Source: Bog-756 sp963727955 (lineage in GTDB: Bacteria > Actinomycetota > Acidimicrobiia > Acidimicrobiales > RAAP-2). From it: DNA of 64,000 nt. The stretch covers positions 124,001 through 188,000 of the forward strand of contig CAVSII010000004.1 in NCBI GenBank assembly GCA_963727955.1, given 5' to 3'. Positions 34,987 through 43,017 of this stretch are shown piece by piece. The notes below the pieces were generated by a model. The model saw only the letters and a list, made by a program, of their open reading frames with translations, was not told the DNA's origin and did no database searches. Both the position numbers and the translations under genes were made by a program. Positions within the stretch are counted from its first letter, which is position 1. Every line of letters begins with the position of its first letter.

Positions 34987-36369
34987 ATGGATGGCTCGCC
35001 GCACATCCTGCTCATCCTCCTCGACACCGTACGAGTGGATGCGCTCGGAGATGATCTCGAACAGTCGGGGCGGTCCATTAAGGCCCGGACCTGTATGGCT
35101 TCCGCCCCATGGACGCTGCCGTCGTGCTCGGCCATGCTCAACGGGATGACCTCTGCCCACCTCGGCAACTACTGGCGCAATCCGAGCTGGCGTCGCAATC
35201 GGCTTCTGGACGCGCTACCGAGTCGGTATCGGAAAGCGGGTTTCGTCAACAACACCGCTCTCAGCAAGGGATCCGGCGCCGAAATCGGCTTTGATCGGTG
35301 GAGCTTCATTGGGGACCACGACGCCCCTTTCGAGGGAGCGCTGCAGATGATCGCCAAAGCCGGTCGGCGCCGCCCTTGTTTCATACTGTTGCACTCGAAT
35401 ATCGCCCATGACCACGGCTTCAGGGGTGCGGCGCGGTATCTCCCGCCGGGTGCGCCCCCGGGACTCGGTAACCGGATCATCACCTGGAGAGACACCACCG
35501 CCGCCGAACGGAGTGCCGCAGTCACCACCTACAAAGCATGTGTCGCCGCCCTTACCGAAAAGGTACGCGTCGTGCTCGACGTCGTACGCCAGCGAGATGA
35601 CTTCGTGACGGCGATCACCGCTGACCATGGGGAAGGCTTCGATTATGAACGATGTCGGATCCATCACGGCGGCAGGGTCCACCAGGACCTGATGCAGGTG
35701 CCCCTCTCCTTCGATCTGCCGTCGTCGTTGCCCGCCAGTCGTCGCCAGTCCCTCGGTGATGCGCTCGCGTCGCAAACGGTCTCCACCACGGACATTCTCC
35801 CGACACTGTTCGATCTGGCCGGCCACCACGATCTGCCGGATATCGACGGGAGCCCGGCGGAGCGGATCGGACCGCGCACCTTGGTGGGCGAGGACCGGCG
35901 CTATCTCTATCTGAAGGACAGGTTCCGTCTCAACTTTCGAGGAAAGCTCATGCGGATGACCGAGGAGGAGCTGGAGCGAAATTCTCGAACGCTCGGCCTC
36001 CTCGAACAGGGCCCGATCCTGAGATCTTTCGTTTGCCGATCCGACAAGCTCATCGTGACCTCGTTCCGTTTGGCGTCCACCGGGTCCGCCCGTTCGGATC
36101 GGGAGGCTCTACTCGGATTGGGGGAGCAGCTCCTCGGCGCACCTGTGGCCATCATCAAGCAGAAGCAGCTCTTTGCATTCGAGCGCTACGACCTCGACGC
36201 CGATCCCCTCGAGAGTCGCAACCTGTTGGCTGAGACGTCGAACTGGACGCAGGAACTTCTGGGTGGCCCGTGGGCCTCCGATGTCTTCATACCGGGTCCC
36301 GATTCGACCGAGGTAGGGCTGGCCGCCATCGTCGACGGGGGAGAAAGAGTCCAACAGCTCGCCCGCTGA
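34987..36369 (+). CDS. Sulfatase-like protein of the alkaline phosphatase superfamily, lacking the formylglycine motif
   Basis: The fold is that of sulfatases: N-terminal metal-ligand strand LLILLDTVRVDAL (Asp13), ITADHGEGFDY (Asp213, His214), and HHGGRVHQDLMQVPLSF in the place of the usual HG...VPL segment. The nucleophile position reads APWTLPSC: Thr43 replaces the Cys/Ser that is converted to formylglycine, and Cys47 replaces the arginine of C-x-P-x-R. It therefore cannot be a standard formylglycine sulfatase. A Thr nucleophile suggests a phosphohydrolase or phosphotransferase activity (family knowledge for LtaS-type members), or a non-catalytic role. No signal peptide, so probably cytosolic. 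Base composition appears lower in GC than the surroundings. Confidence 0.75.
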   Translation: MDGSPHILLILLDTVRVDALGDDLEQSGRSIKARTCMASAPWTLPSCSAMLNGMTSAHLGNYWRNPSWRRNRLLDALPSRYRKAGFVNNTALSKGSGAEIGFDRWSFIGDHDAPFEGALQMIAKAGRRRPCFILLHSNIAHDHGFRGAARYLPPGAPPGLGNRIITWRDTTAAERSAAVTTYKACVAALTEKVRVVLDVVRQRDDFVTAITADHGEGFDYERCRIHHGGRVHQDLMQVPLSFDLPSSLPASRRQSLGDALASQTVSTTDILPTLFDLAGHHDLPDIDGSPAERIGPRTLVGEDRRYLYLKDRFRLNFRGKLMRMTEEELERNSRTLGLLEQGPILRSFVCRSDKLIVTSFRLASTGSARSDREALLGLGEQLLGAPVAIIKQKQLFAFERYDLDADPLESRNLLAETSNWTQELLGGPWASDVFIPGPDSTEVGLAAIVDGGERVQQLAR

Positions 36370-36570
36370 GCGCCGCCCGGCCTTAACGGCTCGGTGTGTG
36401 AGATTTGCCTATCCCCGTCGCCGGATCAGCGGAGCCGACCATCGATCGTCGCACCAACGCCGACAGTCACGTGGGCGAAACGCGGCCACGCTTCGATGGG
36501 AATAATACCGGCCGTGGGGCGCGCCCGACGGGCATCCTGTGCACAGAGCTCTGGTCCGGGAGTTGGGTGA

Positions 36571-37440
36571 CTATGAAAGCTCCGTTGCATCGAACTCGAG
36601 GTAGAACTCCGGATCGGATTGCAATCGCTTGAAGACCGATGTCTCGAAGGGATCCTTTCGTCTGTATTGGCGTGTCTTGTGTTTGACGACGGTCATCCTC
36701 GCCGCCTGTGGCCATTCGGCCACGCGTATGTCGGAGACTCTGGATGGTTTGCGGACCACCTGCATCATCAAACCCTGAAGTGTGGGACCTGATGGTGGGG
36801 CTCCATGTTCGTGTGTGTCAAGTCGGGAATGTCGCTCTCGGAAGCCCGCACCGTGGTGATACACGCGATGGTCGTAGACGGCGAACCAGACTGGATGATG
36901 GGCGTTGTTGGTATTGGTACGAAGGAGGGGAAGCCACTCGATGTTGCGCTCTTCCAGGATCTTCATCAGATTCCCTCCCGGGTCGGTAACCGCGTCACCG
37001 AGGGAGTTCGTCCATGTCACGCCCTCCCTCCAGTCCCCACCGATCTCCTGCCAGAACCCACACGTCGTGACGCTGAAGCACGGATGCGGTTGAGGGTCGC
37101 CCAGGTTCTCGTCGCGACGCACGGCAGCCAACGGATAGGCATCAAGGACGCTCCTGATCCACGAGCTGAGCGGTCGGACGGGCAGGGCGTCTCCGTCGAT
37201 GAACATCAGTGTGTCCCCCGGATCAGACTGCTCGATCGCCAGTTCGGCCAAGGTATTGAGCTTCATGGGATGAGAGCCGCCGAGGTCTTCAGCGTGGTAG
37301 AAGCGCTTCCAAAACTGGGGCTCGATACCGTGCAACGCGGCAAACACCCGGAAGGGTTCGTCAATGTTCCGTTCGAGGTAGTCGAGCTGAGGATCGATCC
37401 ACTTGGCGGAGTTCCAATGGACCGTCACTACGTTGAGCAT
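36571..37440 (-). CDS. GT-A-type glycosyltransferase-like protein with DGD motif
   Basis: A 289-residue protein of a family I do not recognise by name, with a GT-A pattern: MLNVVTVHWNSAKWI start, a helical middle, and TLMFIDGDALPV with the metal-binding Asp82-Gly-Asp84. Aromatic- and histidine-rich segments (NNAHHPVWFAVYDHRVYHHGAGF) follow and could contribute an HxH-type metal site as in many GT-A enzymes. ATG 37440 is the best start; an upstream in-frame start at 37473 adds 11 unremarkable residues. The gene has visibly lower GC and stands alone between two sulfatase-type genes, so transfer from another organism is plausible. Confidence 0.65.
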   Translation of the reverse strand: MLNVVTVHWNSAKWIDPQLDYLERNIDEPFRVFAALHGIEPQFWKRFYHAEDLGGSHPMKLNTLAELAIEQSDPGDTLMFIDGDALPVRPLSSWIRSVLDAYPLAAVRRDENLGDPQPHPCFSVTTCGFWQEIGGDWREGVTWTNSLGDAVTDPGGNLMKILEERNIEWLPLLRTNTNNAHHPVWFAVYDHRVYHHGAGFRERHSRLDTHEHGAPPSGPTLQGLMMQVVRKPSRVSDIRVAEWPQAARMTVVKHKTRQYRRKDPFETSVFKRLQSDPEFYLEFDATELS

Positions 37441-37924
37441 GCCGTATGTCCTTGACGTTCGAGAGGGCCCCATCGCACAGCGCTACAGAGAGACCAGAGA
37501 CAGTCGGACTGGTTTCCCCTGCGTGACAGCCTCGCATGCAGCAAAATCCGGGTCAAGATTCGTTCGTGCAACCCGTTAATCGGACATCGGCGGGTGTACG
37601 TCCTGAGCGGATGGTGATGGCCATGTGAAAATTGGCCAACACTCCATGCCGTGCCCGAGGTGCGGGTAGACCCTCCGGGGGCGCCGTGCCGGCCGAGGTC
37701 GCCGTGTGCAGCAGTGCCGGTCACCAGCCGGGCTGGGAGGAACGGCGGAAACAACGTCCAACAGCCAGCCGGGTGAGCGACGGGAAGACCAACAAGTAGC
37801 AGCACCGTTGACGCAGCGAGCTAGAGCCGAGGTCAACGTGACCTCGTGACCACCGGGGGGTGGCATGCCCCCGGGTCGGTCTGCGACGCCGGGTCCTTCG
37901 GCTGGTGTGCCTAAGGTTTGGCCC
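37441..37924. other. 484-base intergenic region
   Basis: Between the divergent glycosyltransferase-like gene and a sulfatase. Base composition changes from AT-richer (37441-37620) to GC-rich. I looked on both strands for a tRNA-like T-loop, a riboswitch-like conserved core and a small ORF with a ribosome site, and saw none. The GC-rich right part contains the short palindrome GGGGGGTGGCATGCCCCCG (37853-37872). Confidence 0.5.
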
Positions 37925-39484
37925 ATGACCAACCGCTCCAGTGCGCGTCCTGTGAACGTCCTTTTCATCATCACGGACCAGCAGCGGGCCGACAGTCTGG
38001 GCGTGGTCAACGGATGGGCCCGAACCCCCCATCTCGACGCTCTGGCCGCCGAGGGAACCCTCTTCACCAGCTGCTTCACCAACTCTCCCGTCTGCGTACC
38101 GGCACGGTTCAGCCTGATGTCTGGTCTCTACCCGCACAATCTCGGCGTGCAGAGAAACGCTACGGTGAGCTACCCCGAATGGCTGGACACCTGGTTCGGT
38201 CGATTGCGTGAGGGTGGCTACCGCACCAGCATGTTCGGGAAGCTTCACCTCCATCCCCACAAGGGTGACCTGCGTAAGAGGGTCGGACTGGTCCACCGCT
38301 ACGGCTTCGATGACGTCGACGAGGTGGGCGGTCCGCGGGCCATGCGTTTCTGCTCGGCCAACCTCACCGACCTCTGGGAGCGTGAGGGGGTGCGGATCGC
38401 CTACCGCAGGGACGTGGGCGACCGCCAACGTGGGAAGCCCTGGGTGGTTCGTCCGACGCCGGTGGGCGTCGACCTCTACTACGACACCTACGTGGGCCGG
38501 ACGGCGGCGCGCTATATCCGTGAGTACAAGCGCCCGGAGCCGTGGTGCTGTTATGTCGGGTTTCCCGGGCCCCATGAACCGTGGGACACCCCGGGTCCCT
38601 GGGCCGATGCCTACAGGCCGGCGGACATGCCCGCGGCCGCAGCCGCACCGGAGTCGGTTGCCGCCCGCTCCACCGGTGTGCTGGATGGGCGGCTGAGCGC
38701 CCGGCCGCCCCTGACCGACGCCGACATTGCCGCCCTGCGGGCCGACTACGCCGGCGAGGTGAGCCTCATCGACGAGGCCATCGGGGAGCTCTTCCAGGCT
38801 GTGCGCGACAGGGGCGAGTGGGATCGCACGATCGTCGTCTTCACCTCCGACCACGGCGAGATGAACGGCGATGCCGGTCTCCTCTACAAGGAGGTCTTCC
38901 TCGATGGCGCCGTGCGGGTGCCGCTCATCATCCGGCACCCTGGCCACCCCGGCGCCAACACTGTCACCGAGCCGGTGGAGCTGCTGGACGTGGGTGCTAC
39001 TGTCCTCGATTTTGTCCAACCGGAAGCGCAGGGAGCGTTCCGGATGGGACGGTCGATGGCCGGCGTCGTCCTCGGCGACCGGGGAGCGCCACCGCGGACA
39101 GACGCGCTGTCCGAGTACCAGGGTGAGGTCATGCTGGCCACCCCGGAATGGAAGATCGGTGTCAACGCCGAGGGGGAGACCTACCTTCTCTTCGATCGGA
39201 CGGCCGACGAGTCGACCAACCTGGCCAACGCACCCGAGGTTGCCGATACCCAACGGGACATGGAGAACCGGGTCCTGCAGCGGTTGGTCGCCTCCTCGTC
39301 ACTCGAACCAACCTTCACCCCCGCCGGAAGCGGGACCGGCGGTGCAATCGGGGTGGCCCGTAGGTGGCTGGGGGAGGAGCGGTTCAAGGTGGTGCACGAA
39401 CGGCTGGGCGGACGGAAGGCCAAGGCCAAGGCCAAGGCCAAGGCGAAGGCGCGCCAAGGTCCGACCTCGACGGCACCGCACTGA
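37925..39484 (+). CDS. Formylglycine-type sulfatase (choline-sulfatase-like)
   Basis: Hydrolyses a sulfate ester, or possibly a phosphonate or phosphate ester. ATG 37925 (MTNRSSARPVNVLFIITDQQRADSLG) gives the N-terminal metal ligand Asp18; the formylglycine motif is PVCVPARFSLMSGLYPH with Cys57-x-Pro-Ala-Arg61; the second metal ligands are in FTSDHGEMNGD. No signal peptide, so it acts on imported esters. Activation needs a formylglycine-generating enzyme encoded elsewhere. The C-terminus is an unusual lysine-alanine tract (KAKAKAKAKAKA) made by five AAGGCC hexamers. Substrate: choline sulfate or a similar small ester is a guess. Confidence 0.85.
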   Translation: MTNRSSARPVNVLFIITDQQRADSLGVVNGWARTPHLDALAAEGTLFTSCFTNSPVCVPARFSLMSGLYPHNLGVQRNATVSYPEWLDTWFGRLREGGYRTSMFGKLHLHPHKGDLRKRVGLVHRYGFDDVDEVGGPRAMRFCSANLTDLWEREGVRIAYRRDVGDRQRGKPWVVRPTPVGVDLYYDTYVGRTAARYIREYKRPEPWCCYVGFPGPHEPWDTPGPWADAYRPADMPAAAAAPESVAARSTGVLDGRLSARPPLTDADIAALRADYAGEVSLIDEAIGELFQAVRDRGEWDRTIVVFTSDHGEMNGDAGLLYKEVFLDGAVRVPLIIRHPGHPGANTVTEPVELLDVGATVLDFVQPEAQGAFRMGRSMAGVVLGDRGAPPRTDALSEYQGEVMLATPEWKIGVNAEGETYLLFDRTADESTNLANAPEVADTQRDMENRVLQRLVASSSLEPTFTPAGSGTGGAIGVARRWLGEERFKVVHERLGGRKAKAKAKAKAKARQGPTSTAPH

Positions 39485-39493
39485 ACGCAGGGC

Positions 39494-41317
39494 TCATCCA
39501 GCCGGCTGAGCATGGCCCCGGTTGCTGACCGTCACGGTGATCGACGGTCCATCGACCGTCTTCACGTCGGCGGAGGTGACCCCGCTGTCTACGGGGACGG
39601 CGCTGTGCAATTGGACAGCGCTGTGCAATCGGTAGGTACCGTCGGCCACGGTGGTGGTGTCCCACCAGGCCAACCAACCGTAGGTGGAGTGCTGTCCGGT
39701 ACCCACCGGGGCGTCGTGGAGCCCGTGCCCGGTGACCAGGAACTGCACCGTGACTATGTCGGTGGTCGACGTGGCGCTGGCGTCCAACAACGCCTTGCCG
39801 GACAGCACCGCCCCGTTGGATGGGCGGACCACTCTGGTTGTGGCCGCAGCGATCAGGCCCGAGCGCCGGTCGGTCGAGCCGAGCGAGGTGGCAAACAGAC
39901 TGAGGCGGTCGGCGCTGGCGAAGGCGGCCAATCGCCGGACCTCTTCGGTCGAATAGGCGTAGGGACCGAAGGTCCGGACCGCCTGGTCGGAGGCGTCGTT
40001 GATATTGGCGGTGACATCGGCCACGTCCGACTGGCTCTGGTGCCAGCCCCGCCCCTCGTTCAAGCCGTTGGTGAATCCGAGCAGGACCTGGAGGACGAAC
40101 AGGCCGGAGAGAATGCCCATGGCTACCGTGGCCACCACGGTGGATCGGGTGACGGCGGACGGACCGACGGCCCGGTCGGTGCCCTTCCATCGGACCGCCA
40201 GCTCTCTGACGGCACCGGCCACCGGGCCGAGGAGGACCAGGTAGGCCCCTACCCATACGAACAGGTCGAAGGTGGCGAACCGCGATTCGTCGTACAGCCC
40301 CAGTTGGATCCGGCCCAGCGTGGTGAAGGCCACGAAGATGAGTCCGTAGCAGATGAGGGCGACGCCGAGGGCTCCGCCACTCTCCTTCCCGCCCCGGAAC
40401 CCGAGGATCAGGGACACGAGGGCCACGGCGAAGACGATGATCCCCAGGACCAGCGCCTGCGTGTTGACCGAACCCGGGACGGCGCTGACCGGTGAGCCGG
40501 TGACGTTGCCCAACGACTCGAGGAAGAACCGGAGGGCGGGCCCGGGGTGCGAAAGGGCTGACGAGGCGTGCCCCCCGGTGGCGGCCCAGTCGAAGTCGAC
40601 GAAGTAGAGGACGGTGGTGACCACGGCGGCCACCAGCCAGACCGTCACCATTCGTAGCTCCCGACGGCGCAGGTAGAGAAGCACCAGCCCGGCCGGCCAG
40701 ATGACCAGTCCCTGGAGCGAGGAGTAGCTGCCCACCACGGCGGCGGCCAGTGCGCCGGCGATGGTCATCCAGGTGAGTGTGATCCGGTCGAGTAGGAAGA
40801 GAGTCACGGCCAGCGCCACCATGACCAGGTACCAGCTCACCAGAAACCCGAAGAGCGAGCTGGCCAGGGGGGCGAACGATAGGAAGACAAGGACCACCGG
40901 GCAGTAGAGGATCCACGGCACGGCGGGCGAGCGACGCTTGTGGGCGACCACCAGCAGCGCCGTGGTGACGACCACGAAGATCCCGCTCACCATGGCTTCG
41001 ACCACGATGTTGAAGTGGGTGGTGTGGGCCAGGGCCAGAACGATCAGATTGGGAAAGAGGATCCGGTTCTCGTTGTGCTGGTCCCAGAGGGTGGCGAAGC
41101 TGAGCGTCCCGTCGTGAGCGTGCATGATCACGTTGATGTCCACCCACTGGTCGAAGAAGATCGTGTTGACGGCGAAGCGATGGATGAACCAGAAGACCCC
41201 GACGCCGACCAGTACGAAGACGATGACAGCCACGATGTCGGTCCGGTGCCGCAGCGAGGGCGGGTCGGGAGGCGGCACCGTAGGGAGCGCTGTCCTCTGA
41301 TCGACCGCGACCGCCAT
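39494..41317 (-). CDS. Polytopic membrane protein with C-terminal Ig-like extracellular domain
   Basis: 607 aa. A cytoplasmic N-terminus of about 25 residues is followed by roughly ten hydrophobic segments up to residue 420 (for example ADIVAVIVFVLVGVGVFWFI-type, VVEAMVSGIFVVVTTALLVV, LVILLYLRR turn). The loop after the first segment, FFDQWVDINVIMHAHDGTLS, has paired acidic residues placed like those of GT-C glycosyltransferases, though I cannot assign a family. The last 180 residues are extracytoplasmic with a Big-like beta sandwich (VRPSNGAVLSGKALLDASAT ... VQFLVTGHGLHD). The tandem LHSAVQLHSAV near the C-terminus is a small duplication. Plausible role: lipid-linked sugar transfer or surface glycan export. 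Confidence 0.7.
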   Translation of the reverse strand: MAVAVDQRTALPTVPPPDPPSLRHRTDIVAVIVFVLVGVGVFWFIHRFAVNTIFFDQWVDINVIMHAHDGTLSFATLWDQHNENRILFPNLIVLALAHTTHFNIVVEAMVSGIFVVVTTALLVVAHKRRSPAVPWILYCPVVLVFLSFAPLASSLFGFLVSWYLVMVALAVTLFLLDRITLTWMTIAGALAAAVVGSYSSLQGLVIWPAGLVLLYLRRRELRMVTVWLVAAVVTTVLYFVDFDWAATGGHASSALSHPGPALRFFLESLGNVTGSPVSAVPGSVNTQALVLGIIVFAVALVSLILGFRGGKESGGALGVALICYGLIFVAFTTLGRIQLGLYDESRFATFDLFVWVGAYLVLLGPVAGAVRELAVRWKGTDRAVGPSAVTRSTVVATVAMGILSGLFVLQVLLGFTNGLNEGRGWHQSQSDVADVTANINDASDQAVRTFGPYAYSTEEVRRLAAFASADRLSLFATSLGSTDRRSGLIAAATTRVVRPSNGAVLSGKALLDASATSTTDIVTVQFLVTGHGLHDAPVGTGQHSTYGWLAWWDTTTVADGTYRLHSAVQLHSAVPVDSGVTSADVKTVDGPSITVTVSNRGHAQPAG

Positions 41318-41734
41318 GTCCTGCCCCTTTGCCCCCCGATGCCCCGGGCTGCGGCCTTATCGAACCGGCCCGCTGCCCACTACCCCCAAAAGAAATCGTA
41401 GACCAGGAGTGGTCACATGGCTTCACGTCGCCCGCCATGCTCGTCCGGCCGCGCCCCGGGATCGGTCATCCGCTGCGTCCCCGACCAGAGAACGGCCCTG
41501 ATCGATGACCGAACGGGTAACGTCAACGGGATGCCCTCCCGTTCGCGCAAGATCGCCAAGCCTGCGGCTGCATTGGGCGTGCTGGCCACCATGGCCAGCA
41601 TCTGGTGGTTCGCCCTCCGGCCCCGCCGCAAGAACAAGCTCGACTCCTAGAGACCCTCATACGAAGGGGGCCGGTGAGCGGGCGGGGACCCGGGCCACTT
41701 CGCCCGTGGCCGCGGTCCCGGTAACCTCGCCGCG
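41318..41734. other. 417-base intergenic region
   Basis: Lies between the divergent membrane-protein gene and the MFS transporter. It holds one possible small gene (41531-41650). Nothing else was seen apart from likely promoters on both sides; the left end (41385-41410) is AT-richer. Confidence 0.5.
41531..41650 (+). CDS. Possible small membrane protein, 39 aa
   Basis: ATG 41531 opens MPSRSRKIAKPAAALGVLATMASIWWFALRPRRKNKLDS: a basic N-terminus, one hydrophobic helix (AAALGVLATMASIWWFAL) and a strongly basic C-terminus. This arrangement fits a real single-pass small protein, and a GTAACG spacer with a weak purine stretch precedes it, but no clear ribosome site is visible. It may be a chance ORF. 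Confidence 0.35.
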   Translation: MPSRSRKIAKPAAALGVLATMASIWWFALRPRRKNKLDS

Positions 41735-43012
41735 GTGGCACTGGCATCCCTCCGTCCCCTGCGGTCGCGCAACTTCGCGCTCATCTGGTCGGCCGCCCTC
41801 GTGTCCAACGTGGGCACGTGGATGCAGACGGTGGCCCTCGGGGTCCTGATATTCGCCCGCACCGATCAGCCGGCATGGACCGGGCTGGTGGCCGCCGCCG
41901 GCTTCCTGCCCATCGGCCTCCTGGCCCCCTTGGGTGGTGCCCTGGCCGACAGACTCGACCGCCGGCGGTGGTTGATCGCCACCACGCTGGCCGAAATGTC
42001 CTTCGCCGCCATCCTGGCTGTCCTGGCCGCCACCGGGCACGATCCCCCGGGGGTTCTGGTGCTGCTCTCGTTTCTGGGTGGTGCCTCGGGCGCCATCGGG
42101 TTCCCCGCCTATCAGGCCATGGTGCCCGACCTGGTGCCCAGTCACGACCTGTTGGGAGCGGTCTCCCTCTCCTCGGCCCAGTTCAACCTGGGACGGGTCA
42201 TCGGGCCGGCGCTGGCCGGGCTGGCTCTCCTCACCCACGACTACGGACTCGTCTTCGGGATCAACGCAGCATCCTTCGCCGCCGTGGTGGTGGCGCTGGT
42301 CATGGTGCGGTTGCCGGCACCCCTGGACGGCGGGGGACCGCTCGGCATCACCGCCCGCATCCTGGTGGGGGCACGCATCGCCTTCGGCGAACCCGGCTGC
42401 CGTGCGGCCATCGCCCTGATCGCCGTTGTGGCCCTGCTGGCCTCCCCCTTCATCGCCTTGGTGCCGGCCATGGCCGGGGTCGTCCACCGGCAGGGTTTCA
42501 CCGTGCCGGTGGCCACCGCGCTGCTGGTCACCGCCCAGGGCATCGGCGCCGTTGCCGGCGCGCTGCTCCTGCCCACCCTGGCCGAGCGTCTCGGTCGCCG
42601 CACCATGATGGTGACCGCCCTGTTCCTGCTCCCACTGCTGTTGGTCAATTATGGTTTGGCCCCGACGCTGTGGTGGTCGGCGCTCAGCTTCGTGGCGGTG
42701 GGCGCCGTCTACATCTGCGTGCTCTCGGGACTCAACACCGTGGTTCAGCTACGGGCGCCGGCCGAGTTCCGTGGGCGGGTCCTCAGCATCTACATGATGG
42801 GGCTGGGCATCGTCTATCCCCTGGGGGCCGTCCTCCAGGGCCTGGTCGCCAATCACGTCGGCGTGCGGGTGGTCACCGTGGTCGCCGCCGGTGCCCTTCT
42901 GGTGGTGCTCGGAGGGATCGCCGCGCTGGCACCGGGCGTCCTCTCGGCCCTCGGCGACCCTGTGTCCGGTGTCATCCCCCCGGTGGCCGGCGCCCCCATC
43001 GACGCCGGGTGA
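41735..43012 (+). CDS. MFS exporter, MFS_3/EntS-like
   Basis: 425 aa, about 12 transmembrane helices, beginning MALASLRPLRSRNFALIWSAALVSNVGTWMQTVALGV, the characteristic start of the MFS_3 (enterobactin exporter EntS-like) group; loop 2-3 GGALADRLDRRRWL is the MFS A-motif. Exports small molecules by proton antiport; the substrate is unknown. GTG 41735 is used as start. It ends 5 bases before the acyl-CoA ligase, suggesting one transcript. Confidence 0.87.
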   Translation: MALASLRPLRSRNFALIWSAALVSNVGTWMQTVALGVLIFARTDQPAWTGLVAAAGFLPIGLLAPLGGALADRLDRRRWLIATTLAEMSFAAILAVLAATGHDPPGVLVLLSFLGGASGAIGFPAYQAMVPDLVPSHDLLGAVSLSSAQFNLGRVIGPALAGLALLTHDYGLVFGINAASFAAVVVALVMVRLPAPLDGGGPLGITARILVGARIAFGEPGCRAAIALIAVVALLASPFIALVPAMAGVVHRQGFTVPVATALLVTAQGIGAVAGALLLPTLAERLGRRTMMVTALFLLPLLLVNYGLAPTLWWSALSFVAVGAVYICVLSGLNTVVQLRAPAEFRGRVLSIYMMGLGIVYPLGAVLQGLVANHVGVRVVTVVAAGALLVVLGGIAALAPGVLSALGDPVSGVIPPVAGAPIDAG

Positions 43013-43017
43013 ACTCG

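Noticed and set aside
34719..35168. 149-codon minus-strand ORF
   Set aside because: Most of it lies antisense to the sulfatase-like gene, and the start has no ribosome site; at most its last 30 codons could be gene debris.
37428..37805. 125-codon minus-strand ORF in the 484-base spacer
   Set aside because: Composition and residue pattern look random, and it overlaps the start of the glycosyltransferase-like gene.
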